A stretch of 64,000 nt of DNA from Paenibacillus sp. FSL H8-0048 (GTDB taxonomy: Bacteria > Bacillota > Bacilli > Paenibacillales > Paenibacillaceae): contig NZ_JBBODF010000001.1 of the NCBI RefSeq assembly GCF_038002825.1, forward strand, positions 6,448,001-6,512,000, given 5' to 3'. Of this stretch, positions 8,033 through 17,295 are shown piece by piece. The notes beneath the pieces were generated by a model. That model saw only the letters and a program-made list of their open reading frames with translations. It was not told where the DNA came from and made no database searches. Position numbers and translations under genes: made by a program. Numbering within the stretch: position 1 is the first letter of the stretch; each line of letters begins with the position of its first letter.

Positions 8033-8392
8033 ATGGAAACTGTATTCAGCAAAATTATTGAAGGTTCAATTCCGTCCAAAAAAGTATTCGAGAATGAGCG
8101 GATTCTGGCGTTCCACGATATTGAGCCTGCGGCCCCTGTGCATGTGCTGATTATCCCGAAGAAATACATTGCTTCCATGAATGAGGTTACACCTGAGGAT
8201 CTGCCGCTGATTGGCGAGATTCATGCCGTAGCACAGCAGCTTGCCGCAGAGCTTGGAATTGCCGATAGCGGCTACCGTCTGATTAACAATTGCGGTCCGG
8301 ACAGCGGAATGGCAGTGCCCCATCTGCATTATCATCTGCTGGGCGGAGCCAAGCTTGGGGCCCTGACCGGAAACTCCAGTTCTCATGCCTGA
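8033..8392 (+). CDS. HIT (histidine triad) family nucleotide hydrolase
   Basis: 119-aa HINT-like nucleotide-binding hydrolase of the kind that cleaves adenosine phosphoramidates or AMP-lysine. The active-site histidine triad HLHYHLLGG is at about residues 97-105. The N-terminal FSKIIEGSIPSKKVFENERILAFHDIEPAAPVH pattern is typical (DI-P-APVH). ATG 8033 has GGGAGG nine bases upstream. A longer frame to 7913 lacks a better signal and would add residues not found in the family. It precedes rpsU, which has its own promoter. Confidence 0.92.
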   Translation: METVFSKIIEGSIPSKKVFENERILAFHDIEPAAPVHVLIIPKKYIASMNEVTPEDLPLIGEIHAVAQQLAAELGIADSGYRLINNCGPDSGMAVPHLHYHLLGGAKLGALTGNSSSHA

Positions 8393-8443
8393 GTAAGCAA
8401 TGTAACCATATACTGCCTGACTGAAAAAAGAATAACGCGAAGG

Positions 8444-8473
8444 TTGACACCTTATTTAGGTTTGACCTATAAT
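8444..8473 (+). promoter_or_regulatory. SigA-type promoter of the rpsU-yqeY operon
   Basis: TTGACA at 8444-8449 and TATAAT at 8468-8473 are both perfect consensus hexamers with an 18-bp spacer. It lies about 60 bp upstream of rpsU. A near-direct repeat (AGGTTGACA / AGGTTTGAC) spans the region. Confidence 0.88.
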
Positions 8474-8534
8474 GAAAGGTGATGAACCGTGTTGTTATGC
8501 TCTTGGACGGTCTGGTCGGAGGGAGGGAAAACTG

Positions 8535-8708
8535 GTGTCTGAAACGAAAGTTCGCAAAAACGAGACAATTGATGCTGCACTTCGTCGCTTTAAACGTTCC
8601 ATTGCTAAGGATGGTGTCTTGGCTGAGGTGAAGAAACGCAAGCATTATGAGAAGCCAAGCGTAAAGCGCAAGAAGAAGTCTGAGGCTGCTCGTAAGAGAA
8701 AGTTTTAG
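8535..8708 (+). CDS. rpsU: 30S ribosomal protein S21
   Basis: 57-aa basic protein of the small subunit, involved in initiation. It starts at GTG 8535 (SETKVRKNETIDAALRRF) behind a GGAGGGAGGG ribosome-binding site at 8518-8526. The conserved ETID-ALRRFKR core and a Lys/Arg-rich tail ending in ARKRKF are clear. A longer in-frame opening to 8472 begins inside the promoter and is not used. It heads the conserved rpsU-yqeY-yqeZ-floA cluster. Confidence 0.97.
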   Translation: MSETKVRKNETIDAALRRFKRSIAKDGVLAEVKKRKHYEKPSVKRKKKSEAARKRKF

Positions 8709-8723
8709 GAGGATTACCCACGC

Positions 8724-9167
8724 ATGAATCTTAGCGAACGATTGAACGAAGATATGAAGCAAGCGATGAAGAGTAAGGACAAGTTCACACTCTCCACCAT
8801 TCGAATGGTTCGTTCTACAATAAAGTATCTTGAAATAGATTTGAAGAGAACATTAGACGACAACGAAGTGCTTGATATCCTTAGTCGTGAGATCAAACAG
8901 CGCAAAGATGCCCTCCAAGAATTTGAAGCAGCGGGTCGCGATGAGCTTGCCGCGAGTACTAAGGCAGAAATCGAGATTATCATTAAATATCTTCCCCAGC
9001 AGCTTACCGAAGAAGAAATTAAAGTAATTGTACAGCAGACCATCCAGGAAACCGGTGCTTCTTCGAAAAGTGAAATGGGTAAGGTGATGAGCGCACTGAT
9101 GCCTAAGGTCAAAGGTCGCGCCGATGGTAAACTTGTGAACCAGGCGGTTCAGCAATTTCTGCAATAA
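8724..9167 (+). CDS. yqeY: GatB/YqeY domain protein
   Basis: 147-aa YqeY family protein; the domain is shared with the tail of the GatB amidotransferase subunit and is thought to act in tRNA-related reactions, but the exact role is not established. The sequence shows the typical start MNLSERLNEDMKQAMKSKDK, the middle EIEIIIKYLPQQLTEEEI, and the C-terminal GRADGKLVNQAVQ. AGGAGG is at 8707-8712. It is co-transcribed with rpsU (15-nt gap) and followed by a strong terminator. Confidence 0.95.
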   Translation: MNLSERLNEDMKQAMKSKDKFTLSTIRMVRSTIKYLEIDLKRTLDDNEVLDILSREIKQRKDALQEFEAAGRDELAASTKAEIEIIIKYLPQQLTEEEIKVIVQQTIQETGASSKSEMGKVMSALMPKVKGRADGKLVNQAVQQFLQ

Positions 9168-9178
9168 TATAACGCTAG

Positions 9179-9203
9179 CACCCCTTTTATAAGGGGTGTT
9201 TTT
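9179..9203 (+). terminator. Rho-independent terminator after yqeY
   Basis: CACCCC pairs with GGGGTG around TTTTATAA, followed by five Ts. It ends the rpsU-yqeY unit. Confidence 0.88.
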
Positions 9204-9323
9204 CATTATGTGGAGCTTTTTGGATAGACCTGCGTATAAGGTATACTAGGAATTATATGCAGGCGTACATACAATGATAAGTTGAGAATGCAAATGGTTC
9301 ATGTACAAAAGGGGGGCGCAGGC

Positions 9324-10706
9324 TTGAATAAGTTACGCACCATCATATTCTCCTGTATCGCGGCGCTGATGCTTCTTCTGTTCCTGCCACTGGCGGGGAC
9401 CGTTCAGGCGGATAATGAAGCGGTCCGTGCACCGGGAGCAGCTTCGGGTACAGTAGTCAGCGGACCTGTGTTCATTATTCCGGTGGACCAGGAGATTGAG
9501 CGGGGGCTGCAGAGCTTTCTGGAACGGGGCTTTCAGGAGGCCGCGAATTACGGCGCAGTTCTGATTGTTCTGGAGATCGATACACCTGGAGGACGGGTGG
9601 ATTCTGCCGAACGAATCGGTACCCTGGTCAGAGACAGCAAAATTCCGGTGGTGGCCTATATCAAAGGCAACGCCGCTTCCGCAGGCAGCTATATTGCACT
9701 GAGCGCGGACGCCATTATCATGAAGCCGGGCAGCATGATCGGGGCCGCTTCGCTGGTGGACATGAACGGGAAGAGCGTGGAGGATGCCAAGATGGTATCG
9801 TACTGGAAATCCAAAATGACCGGAGCAGCCTCGCTGAACGGGCGTGATCCTGAAGTGGCTGCCGGCATGATGGATGTTCATCTGGTAGTTAACCGCCCGG
9901 AGCTGGGCGTGAACAAGCAGGCAGGCGAGATTATCGCTCTGAGCAGCGATGAGGCACTTCAGGCCGGGTACGCCGACCGGATTGCCGGAACGGAGCAGGA
10001 GGCGATTACCTGGCTGGGCTACTCAGCGGGCGACATTTTCCGCATTGAGCATACCGGTGCGGAGAAAATGTCGCAATTTCTGACCCATCCGGTGGTCATG
10101 ACGATTCTGCTCTTCGTGGGCATTGCCGGTGTATTCATCGAGCTGCTGGTGCCCGGCTTTGGGGTGCCCGGAATTGTCGGTACGCTGGCGTTCGCCCTTT
10201 ACTTCTTCGGCAACTATGTGGCCGGCTTCGCCGGGGCAGAGACGCTGCTGCTGTTCATTCTGGGACTCGTAATGCTGATTCTGGAGCTGTTCGTGCCGAG
10301 CTTCGGTATTCTGGGGATACTCGGGTCCATCAGTCTGGTGGCGGGTGTTGTGAGAGCTGCTTACAGCTTTACACATGCGCTGTTCAGCCTTGGCATTGCT
10401 TTTTCGGCGGCGGCTGTGGTCATTGTGATTGTAGCCGTGGTGTTCAAGGAGCGGGGGATCTGGAACCGGTTCATTCTTCAGGATAGCCTAACCAGAGAGA
10501 AAGGATTTGTGCCTGTCCCGGAGAAGCTACGTCTGATTGGAGCCTCCGGCATGAGCGTAACCCCGCTGCGTCCGGCCGGAACCGCCAACTTTGACGGTGA
10601 ACGGATTGATGTGGTGACAGAAGGCGGGTTCATCGAGGCGCAGACCGCCGTATCCGTAGTGAAGGTTGAAGGTGCCCGCGTGGTCGTGAAGGAAGCAACG
10701 AAATGA
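9324..10706 (+). CDS. yqeZ: NfeD-family membrane serine protease (YqeZ-like)
   Basis: 460-aa membrane protein of the ClpP-class 1510-N/NfeD type, encoded with flotillin as in B. subtilis (yqeZ-floA). TTG 9324 has GGGGGGCG upstream and gives a clean signal peptide (NKLRTIIFSCIAALMLLLFLPLAGTVQA). An ATG-type start at 9282 would put extra charged residues before it. The protease domain has LEIDTPGG and the nucleophile motif AASAGSYIA (Ser near residue 120). Four or so membrane helices follow (about 255-370), then a soluble NfeD OB-fold domain to the end. The role is probably quality control or remodelling of membrane proteins in flotillin microdomains; this is inferred from the family. A 36-nt gap leads to floA. 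Confidence 0.93.
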   Translation: MNKLRTIIFSCIAALMLLLFLPLAGTVQADNEAVRAPGAASGTVVSGPVFIIPVDQEIERGLQSFLERGFQEAANYGAVLIVLEIDTPGGRVDSAERIGTLVRDSKIPVVAYIKGNAASAGSYIALSADAIIMKPGSMIGAASLVDMNGKSVEDAKMVSYWKSKMTGAASLNGRDPEVAAGMMDVHLVVNRPELGVNKQAGEIIALSSDEALQAGYADRIAGTEQEAITWLGYSAGDIFRIEHTGAEKMSQFLTHPVVMTILLFVGIAGVFIELLVPGFGVPGIVGTLAFALYFFGNYVAGFAGAETLLLFILGLVMLILELFVPSFGILGILGSISLVAGVVRAAYSFTHALFSLGIAFSAAAVVIVIVAVVFKERGIWNRFILQDSLTREKGFVPVPEKLRLIGASGMSVTPLRPAGTANFDGERIDVVTEGGFIEAQTAVSVVKVEGARVVVKEATK

Positions 10707-10742
10707 TCGTTGTCTATCAAAATATAGGAGGTTGGTAAGCGT

Positions 10743-11744
10743 ATGTTGGAAGCATCTATGATTACTTTTTTGCTGATCGCGGTAGCCGTGATTATTGTAC
10801 TAAGCGTATTCTTCAGCTTCTTCCCGGTCATGCTGTGGGTATCTGCTTGGGCCTCCGGGGTCAAAATCAGCATTATCACGCTGGTAGCGATGCGCCTGCG
10901 CCGGGTAACGCCGAGCCGGATTGTCAATCCGCTGATTAAGGCGACCAAGGCCGGGCTGGGGCTGAATATCAATCAGCTGGAGAGCCATTATCTGGCCGGA
11001 GGGAACGTGGACCGGGTAGTGAACGCGCTGATTGCCGCCCAGAGAGCGGATATTCCGCTGGAATTCACACGTGCCGCCGCCATCGATTTGGCCGGACGCG
11101 ACGTGCTGCTGGCGGTTCAGATGAGCGTTAACCCGCGTGTCATTGAGACGCCGATTGTTGCGGCTGTGGCCAAGAACGGAATTGAAGTCAAGGTCAAAGC
11201 ACGGGTAACGGTGCGGGCCAATATCGACCGGCTGGTCGGCGGTGCAGGCGAAGAGACGATTATTGCCCGTGTAGGCGAGGGGATTGTAACCACAGTCGGC
11301 TCCAGTAACTCGCATAAGGATGTGCTGGAGAATCCGGATTCTATCTCCCGCACCGTTCTCTCCAAGGGTCTGGACTCCGGGACGGCCTTTGAGATTCTGT
11401 CCATTGATATTGCGGATGTGGATGTAGGCAAGAACATTGGTGCGTACCTGCAGACTGAGCAGGCAGAAGCGGATAAGCGCATCGCCCAGGCGAAGGCTGA
11501 AGAACGCCGGGCCATGGCGGTTGCCCATGAGCAGGAGATGAAAGCCCGCGTGGTCGAGATGAAGGCGCTGGTCGTTGAATCTGAATCCCAGGTTCCCTTG
11601 GCGATGGCCGAAGCCCTGCGCTCCGGCAAGCTTGGCGTGATGGATTATATGAATCTGAAAAATATCGAGGCAGATACGCAGATGCGCGGCTCCCTCGGCA
11701 AACTAAACGATGGGGACGACACCAGCCGTCCGCCCCACAAATAA
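10743..11744 (+). CDS. floA: Flotillin-like protein FloA
   Basis: 333-aa SPFH/band-7 protein that scaffolds functional membrane microdomains. There is an N-terminal membrane hairpin (about residues 5-30), then the SPFH domain. The C-terminal half is an Ala/Glu/Arg-rich coiled coil (QTEQAEADKRIAQAKAEERRAMAVAHEQ region) typical of flotillins. The C-terminus (GKLGVMDYMNLKNIEADTQMR) matches bacterial FloA. AGGAGG sits about ten bases before ATG 10743. It is the partner of the NfeD protein upstream. Confidence 0.96.
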   Translation: MLEASMITFLLIAVAVIIVLSVFFSFFPVMLWVSAWASGVKISIITLVAMRLRRVTPSRIVNPLIKATKAGLGLNINQLESHYLAGGNVDRVVNALIAAQRADIPLEFTRAAAIDLAGRDVLLAVQMSVNPRVIETPIVAAVAKNGIEVKVKARVTVRANIDRLVGGAGEETIIARVGEGIVTTVGSSNSHKDVLENPDSISRTVLSKGLDSGTAFEILSIDIADVDVGKNIGAYLQTEQAEADKRIAQAKAEERRAMAVAHEQEMKARVVEMKALVVESESQVPLAMAEALRSGKLGVMDYMNLKNIEADTQMRGSLGKLNDGDDTSRPPHK

Positions 11745-11760
11745 AGGGATGTGAGCTCCC

Positions 11761-12357
11761 ATGAGCAGCGTGATCTATTTCCTGGTGCTTGCGGCTATAG
11801 CGATCATCACTAATCTGAACAAGAGAAAGGGCAAAGACAAACAGGCCCCGCGCGGGGGGATGCCTACCTTTGGCGGCGGCGGAGGGGACATCGGGAATAC
11901 GCTGCCCCGCCGCCGGAAGGCCGGGCGTGCGGAGCAGGAGCAGCAGGGCAGCGGATTCCCGGTGCCTGCAGCGGCAAGGGAAGACACGGACCAGCCTGCC
12001 CCGCAGCCGGCTGCACAGGAGGTCCCGTCTTCGCCAGCATGGTCTGAGCAGCCGGCTGCCGCTGATGAGACCGGCGAAGGGGTGTCTCTGGAGCAGGCCG
12101 ATGACCCAGACAGCGTGGAGGCCCGCACAGAACGCATGCAGCAGGAGCTGGAGGAGCTGCAGGCTGCCTTCGACGGAATGGCGGCTGCTGTACCGTCTGC
12201 GGGCTCTGAAGCAGGCGGAGAGAGCAGTGGCTCAGCTTCACCGGCATTCGCCCGCCATCCGCTCACAGGCGACCCTGACACGCTGCGCAGCGGCCTGGTT
12301 TGGGCGGAAGTGCTGGGTCCGCCCCGTGCCCGCCAGCCGCATTCCACGCGGCGTTAA
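11761..12357 (+). CDS. Hypothetical protein with one N-terminal membrane segment
   Basis: 198 aa. Residues 1-18 (SSVIYFLVLAAIAIITN) form a membrane anchor, followed by a basic stretch (KRKGKDKQ) and a low-complexity Gly/Pro/Ala/Glu-rich cytoplasmic region. A short coiled segment (EARTERMQQELEELQ) lies at about 120-135. It is in the operon position of B. subtilis yqfB, 16 nt after floA, but I see no clear similarity to it. Function unknown; the context suggests a membrane-microdomain or sporulation role. A terminator follows. Confidence 0.75.
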   Translation: MSSVIYFLVLAAIAIITNLNKRKGKDKQAPRGGMPTFGGGGGDIGNTLPRRRKAGRAEQEQQGSGFPVPAAAREDTDQPAPQPAAQEVPSSPAWSEQPAAADETGEGVSLEQADDPDSVEARTERMQQELEELQAAFDGMAAAVPSAGSEAGGESSGSASPAFARHPLTGDPDTLRSGLVWAEVLGPPRARQPHSTRR

Positions 12358-12399
12358 GTTCTTGCCTTCGCTTCCTGATCAACATGTAATGCTGCACAT

Positions 12400-12443
12400 A
12401 AGCCTGGATCTATTCCTTAGCGGGAAAGGATTCAGGCTTTTTT
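12400..12443 (+). terminator. Rho-independent terminator before yqfC
   Basis: AAGCCTG (12400-12406) pairs with CAGGCTT (12433-12439) and a T-run follows. It separates the floA unit from the yqfC-yqfD sporulation genes. Confidence 0.8.
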
Positions 12444-12539
12444 GCTATTTTGCCAAGGAGACCGCATGTGAGTTCTTCTCATAAACGGCTGCCCCGCCGC
12501 ATAAGGTGTACAGAAGGCAGGAAGGGGGAGCGTCTACTT

Positions 12540-12833
12540 ATGACCCGTATCGGCCGCAGGCTGCGGGGATGGACAAACGGGATATTGGATCTACCGCAGG
12601 ATGTGCTGCAGGAGATGCCCCGGATCACCCTGATCGGCAATAAGGAGCTGTATATTGAGAACCACCGCGGCGTGCTGCATTTCTCTTCGGAGCAGCTCAG
12701 GCTGGCATTAACCCAAGGAGTGCTGGAGATTTCCGGCGAAGGACTGGTCATCCGCAACATTCTGGGCCAGGAGCTTGCCGTCATTGGAGTAATCGGTGAA
12801 ATCAGATATAAGGAAAGTGGGGAGAATCCATGA
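12540..12833 (+). CDS. yqfC: Sporulation protein YqfC
   Basis: 97-aa YqfC/YabP-type protein, expressed in the mother cell in B. subtilis. ATG 12540 has GAAGGGGGAG upstream. The body has the family pattern LDLPQDVLQEMPRITLIGNKELYIENHRGVLHFSSEQLRL. A longer frame to 12450 runs through the terminator region and is not credible. Its TGA overlaps the yqfD start (ATGA at 12830-12833), so the two are translationally coupled. Confidence 0.93.
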   Translation: MTRIGRRLRGWTNGILDLPQDVLQEMPRITLIGNKELYIENHRGVLHFSSEQLRLALTQGVLEISGEGLVIRNILGQELAVIGVIGEIRYKESGENP

Positions 12834-14011
12834 AAGAACCGCCTCTGTCATCACTGCGGGGGTTCGTTACACTGCATGTGAGCGGACCGCAGGTGGAGAA
12901 GTTGATTAATGCTGTAACCGGAGCGGGCATCATCATCTGGGATGTGAGGCCTGCCGGGGACGGCGCTTCTTTGAATCTGCTGCTGGATGACTTTTTCCGG
13001 CTCCGCCCGCTCCTCAAAAAGACAGGCTGCCGCATGCATGTTACAGCCAGGCACGGACTTCCGTTTCGCCTCGCGCGCTTGTGGAGACGGAAGTTTTTTG
13101 CCGCAGGGATGCTGATCTTCGGTGTAGGCCTGCTGCTGCTCTCCTCGATGATCTGGAGTGTCAAGGTGGAAGGGAATACCCGCATTCCGACCGAGGACAT
13201 TCTGGAAGCTGCACGCAAGGAGGGCGTCTATCCGTTTCAGTGGATTTGGCGCATGCAGGAGTCGGACGAGCTGTCCCGGGAGCTGACCACCCTGGTTCCG
13301 GGCCTGACATGGGCCGGGTTCCACCGGAACGGGACGAGCATTACCATCCAGGTAGTCGAAGCCGACCGCCCGGATAATAAACCGCTGCTCAGCCAGCGCC
13401 ATCTCATCAGCCGGACCGATGCGGTGGTGACCGAAATCTATGCGGAGCAGGGCAGGCCGGTGGTCAGCCGGAATACGCGGGTCAAAAAAGGGGACATCCT
13501 CATCTCCGGAGCGCTTGGTGACGAGGAGAATACCGAGTTTGTAGTCGCTAAAGGCATAGTTAAAGGCCTTGTATGGCATGAATATAATCTGGAGGTACCG
13601 CTCAAAAGAACGGGCAGTGTGTATACAGGAGAACGCAAGGACCGCACCTATCTTGTTCTCGGCAAATGGGCGATTCAGCTGTGGGGCTACGGGGACTCCG
13701 GGTTTGCGAAGTCCCGCACGCTTTCAGAGCCCGACATGCTGTCGTGGCGCTCTTTTCAGCTGCCGCTGGGCCTGATGACCGAGAAGGAGCTGGAGATCAA
13801 AGCTTCAGCTGAAGCGCTTACTCCAGAGGCAGCCAGGGCGGAAGGATTAACGCGGGTGAGGAGCGATATTTTCGCGCGTTACGGCGCTGATAGCGTCATC
13901 AAAAGTCAAAAAATTTTGCATGAGAAGAAAGAGAATGGTAAAGTTTATATGAAAGTGCTGTTTGAGGTGGAAGAGAGAATCGCGGAAGAACTTCCGATAG
14001 TAAACAATTGA
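12830..14011 (+). CDS. yqfD: Sporulation protein YqfD
   Basis: 393-aa YqfD family stage IV sporulation protein. The N-terminal part carries a cytosolic domain. One membrane helix (FFAAGMLIFGVGLLLLSSMIW, about residues 85-105) is followed by a VEGNTRIPTEDILEAARKEGV segment resembling a POTRA/FtsQ-like fold, then a C-terminal beta-rich domain. It starts inside the stop of yqfC. A phoH-type gene follows after 15 nt, as in B. subtilis. Confidence 0.93.
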   Translation: MKEPPLSSLRGFVTLHVSGPQVEKLINAVTGAGIIIWDVRPAGDGASLNLLLDDFFRLRPLLKKTGCRMHVTARHGLPFRLARLWRRKFFAAGMLIFGVGLLLLSSMIWSVKVEGNTRIPTEDILEAARKEGVYPFQWIWRMQESDELSRELTTLVPGLTWAGFHRNGTSITIQVVEADRPDNKPLLSQRHLISRTDAVVTEIYAEQGRPVVSRNTRVKKGDILISGALGDEENTEFVVAKGIVKGLVWHEYNLEVPLKRTGSVYTGERKDRTYLVLGKWAIQLWGYGDSGFAKSRTLSEPDMLSWRSFQLPLGLMTEKELEIKASAEALTPEAARAEGLTRVRSDIFARYGADSVIKSQKILHEKKENGKVYMKVLFEVEERIAEELPIVNN

Positions 14012-14026
14012 GGAGAATGAGGCTAC

Positions 14027-14998
14027 TTGTCAGAACAGACTACAAGCATTCAAATATCTTTGCACAATGCGGGAGAAGCGCAATCCCTGTTCGGCCCGCA
14101 GGACGGATTCCTGAAAATCATTGAGAAAGAAATTCCGGCAGTTATTAATTCACGCGAGGCCGAAATTACGATTCGAGGTACGGAGCGGGAAGTGGACATG
14201 CTGGGCCAGCTCTTCAACGTGCTGCTGTCACTCGTTCGCGGGGGTTACATATTGAGCGAACGCGATGTGCAGTACGCCGTGGAGCTGGCGAAGGATTTCC
14301 GTGCCGACCAGCTGCTGGACCTGTTCAAGGGCGAGATTACAACCACATTCCGCGGCAAGCCGATCCGTGTCAAAACCATTGGCCAGAAGCATTATGTGAG
14401 CACCATCAAAAAGCGTGATATCGTCTTCGGCATCGGCCCGGCGGGCACAGGCAAGACTTATCTGGCTGTGGTCCTCGCGGTGACGGCGCTGAAGGAAGGC
14501 TCGGTCAAACGGATCGTGCTTACGCGCCCGGCTGTAGAGGCCGGGGAGAACCTGGGCTTCCTCCCGGGAGATTTGCAAGAGAAGGTAGATCCGTATCTGC
14601 GGCCGCTCTACGACGCCTTGTACGACGTTATGGGGCCCGATCAGGTGGCGAAGGCGCTGGAGCGCGGGCTGATCGAGATTGCACCGCTTGCCTATATGCG
14701 CGGGCGTACGCTGGAGGATGCTTTTATCATCCTTGATGAAGCACAGAATACCACGCCCGAACAAATGAAAATGTTCCTCACCCGTCTGGGCTTCGGCTCC
14801 AAGATGGTCATCACGGGCGATGTGACCCAGATCGATTTGCCGCGCGGCAAGAAGTCAGGGCTGATCGAAGCCAAAACGATTCTTTCCGGTATCGAGGAGC
14901 TTGGCTTTGTCTACTTTGCAGAGCAGGACGTTGTCCGTCATTCCCTTGTGCAGAAAATTATCGTTGCCTATGACCGCTCTGCCGAAAACCTCCAATAA
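14027..14998 (+). CDS. phoH: PhoH family ATPase/ribonuclease-associated protein
   Basis: 323-aa PhoH-like P-loop ATPase. The start is TTG 14027 (SEQTTSIQISL), with AGGAGAATGAGG upstream. An N-terminal KH-like region precedes the P-loop FGIGPAGTGKTY (about residues 137-148). Then come the PhoH motifs LTRPAVEAGENLGFLPGD, PLAYMRGRTL, Walker B FIILDEAQNTTPEQMKMFLTR and VITGDVTQIDLP. It is the single-domain type, unlike the PIN-PhoH protein at 48828. It sits with pgpH and ybeY, in line with a role in RNA metabolism. Confidence 0.95.
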   Translation: MSEQTTSIQISLHNAGEAQSLFGPQDGFLKIIEKEIPAVINSREAEITIRGTEREVDMLGQLFNVLLSLVRGGYILSERDVQYAVELAKDFRADQLLDLFKGEITTTFRGKPIRVKTIGQKHYVSTIKKRDIVFGIGPAGTGKTYLAVVLAVTALKEGSVKRIVLTRPAVEAGENLGFLPGDLQEKVDPYLRPLYDALYDVMGPDQVAKALERGLIEIAPLAYMRGRTLEDAFIILDEAQNTTPEQMKMFLTRLGFGSKMVITGDVTQIDLPRGKKSGLIEAKTILSGIEELGFVYFAEQDVVRHSLVQKIIVAYDRSAENLQ

Positions 14999-15015
14999 AA
15001 AAGGGGATTGTCTTC

Positions 15016-17295
15016 ATGGCCTCAAAGCAACCATCGAAATTAAGCGGATTTGTATATAGCAGCAGCGGATGGAAGTATAGCGCGGTGACACGCTATGCTC
15101 TTTTCCTGTTACTGGCCGTTGTTTTCTACCTCAGCCTGTCCTCTGATCTGCTGCCCAAAAGGTATGATATCAAAGAGGGAACACGCAGTGCCAAGGAGAT
15201 TACAGCTCCCAAGCAAATCCTGGACACCAACGCCAAGCTCAAGGCCCAGGAGACTGCTGCAGAGAATGTGACCAACCGTTATGCCATTATTCCTATCCGG
15301 GCGGAGAATCTAGTAACTCTGCTGCTGGACCGGATCGGCGGGCTGAATCAGGATGATACGATTTCACAGAGTGAGAAGACGGAGATTTACCGGGAGGAGA
15401 TTCCGCGGCGGGCGAATGATTTTATTCTTAATTTCGTGGCTGCCAGCCAGAAGGCCGGGACTTACTCCGAGCATCTGCTGAATGAAATGCAGTCCGTCAT
15501 CAAGGATCAGGCCTACGTCATTCCGGAAGAGACCTATATCAAGATCCCGCGCCTGACTCAGCAGGATATCATCGAAATGAAGCCGGTGGCCCGGGATATT
15601 GTCACCAAGCTGATGAATGACCAGATTACCGATGCCCAGAGCGCTCGCGCCAAGGTGGCCGAGCAGGTCAGCGTCAGTTCGCTGGGCCAGCGGACCGCCC
15701 GTGAGGTGGTGCAGGAGCTGGTGCGGCTGGTAATCACTGCGAATAAATTCTATGACGAGGATGCCACCAAGGAAGCGAAGGTGCAGGCCCGTCAGAATAC
15801 GCCGGATGTGTTCATCGAGCAGGGGGATGTGCTGGTTGCCAAGAATCAGGAGATTACCCCTGAGCTGTACAAGCTGCTGGATGAGAACGGGCTGCTCAGC
15901 AAAGAGATTAATTACTGGCCGCAACTTGGGCTGCTGCTGCTCTCTGCACTGTTGTCCTTTGGTCTGATGACCTTCATCCGCTACAATGGCGGAGCCTCAG
16001 GCTTCAAATACAATAACTCCCAGCTGCTTATGCTGGTACTGGTCTTTATTATTACGATTGTTATGATGAAGCTGACGGCCTTCCTGCAGACGGATGTGCG
16101 GACGTATATCGGCTATCTGGCACCCGTGGCTCTAGGCGCGATGCTGATCTCCATGCTGCTGGACATGACTTTAGCCTATTTCTGTTCCATTCTGTTCAGC
16201 ATTCTGGCCAGTATCCTGCTGAATGTTCAGCAGAATACTATCTTTGATTTCACCTTCGGCTTCTTTGCCCTAATCGTAAGTTATGTTGCCATCTTCTCGA
16301 CGCACCGTGCCGGACAGCGCTCAACACTGCTAAAGGGCGGTATTATGGTGTCCCTGCTAGGCTGCCTGACCGTAGCCATTCTGACGATGCTGAGCGGGGG
16401 CGTATGGAACGAGACGAATACGTTATATGCCCTGGGCTTTTCCTTTGCCGGGGGGCTGCTTACCGCAGTGCTGGTTATTGGCCTGATGCCGTTCTTCGAG
16501 GTGACGTTCGGCATTCTGTCGGCGCTGAAGCTCGTAGAGCTGTCTAACCCGAACCACCCGCTGCTGCGCAAGCTGCTTACTGAGACGCCGGGAACCTATC
16601 ACCACAGCGTAATGGTAGGCAATCTGTCCGAGGCTGCGGCCGAAGCGATTGGTGCAGACGGCTTGCTGTGCCGGGTAGGCTCGTATTATCATGACATCGG
16701 TAAGACGAAGCGCCCGTTCTATTTCATAGAGAACCAGAACAATATGGAGAATCCGCATGACTCGATTGAGCCGAAGCTGAGCAAATCGATCATTGTGGCC
16801 CACGCCCGGGACGGGGTGGAGATGCAGAAGGAATACAAGCTGCCAAAGCCGATCCGCGATATAGCGGAGCAGCATCACGGCACGACATTCCTGCATTATT
16901 TTTATCATAAGGCATTGAAGCTTGCAGAGGACAAGGGTGTAGAGCCGGACTTCACGGAGGAGGATTTCCGTTATCCCGGCCCGAAGGCACAGTCGAAGGA
17001 ATCCGCCGTTGTCGGGATCGCCGACAGTGTGGAGGCCGCCGTCCGTTCGCTCCGTAAGCCAACCGTGGTGCAGGTGGAGACCATGATTGAGAAGATTATC
17101 AAAAGCCGGCTGGATGACCATCAGTTCGATGAATGCGATCTGACGCTCAAGGAGCTGGATATTATTTCGCGGACATTGAAAGAGACAGTAATGGGCATTT
17201 TCCATTCCCGGATTGAATACCCCGAGGATGTGCGCAAGCCCAAAAAAGAGGAAGGGGCCATCAAAAATGAGCCTGAGCGTCGTTTGGAACAATGA
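15016..17295 (+). CDS. pgpH: 7TM-HD family c-di-AMP phosphodiesterase PgpH
   Basis: 759-aa membrane phosphodiesterase that hydrolyses the second messenger cyclic di-AMP. It has an N-terminal membrane helix (about 22-42), a large extracellular 7TMR-HDED domain to about 300, seven membrane segments (about 305-500), and a cytoplasmic HD domain with GTYHHSVMVGNLSEAAAEAIG, the metal-binding YYHDIGKTKRP motif, the VAHARDGVE segment and EQHHGTTFLHYFYHKA. ATG 15016 follows AAAAAGGGGATTG. It corresponds to B. subtilis YqfF. The 3' end overlaps ybeY by 29 nt. Confidence 0.95.
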   Translation: MASKQPSKLSGFVYSSSGWKYSAVTRYALFLLLAVVFYLSLSSDLLPKRYDIKEGTRSAKEITAPKQILDTNAKLKAQETAAENVTNRYAIIPIRAENLVTLLLDRIGGLNQDDTISQSEKTEIYREEIPRRANDFILNFVAASQKAGTYSEHLLNEMQSVIKDQAYVIPEETYIKIPRLTQQDIIEMKPVARDIVTKLMNDQITDAQSARAKVAEQVSVSSLGQRTAREVVQELVRLVITANKFYDEDATKEAKVQARQNTPDVFIEQGDVLVAKNQEITPELYKLLDENGLLSKEINYWPQLGLLLLSALLSFGLMTFIRYNGGASGFKYNNSQLLMLVLVFIITIVMMKLTAFLQTDVRTYIGYLAPVALGAMLISMLLDMTLAYFCSILFSILASILLNVQQNTIFDFTFGFFALIVSYVAIFSTHRAGQRSTLLKGGIMVSLLGCLTVAILTMLSGGVWNETNTLYALGFSFAGGLLTAVLVIGLMPFFEVTFGILSALKLVELSNPNHPLLRKLLTETPGTYHHSVMVGNLSEAAAEAIGADGLLCRVGSYYHDIGKTKRPFYFIENQNNMENPHDSIEPKLSKSIIVAHARDGVEMQKEYKLPKPIRDIAEQHHGTTFLHYFYHKALKLAEDKGVEPDFTEEDFRYPGPKAQSKESAVVGIADSVEAAVRSLRKPTVVQVETMIEKIIKSRLDDHQFDECDLTLKELDIISRTLKETVMGIFHSRIEYPEDVRKPKKEEGAIKNEPERRLEQ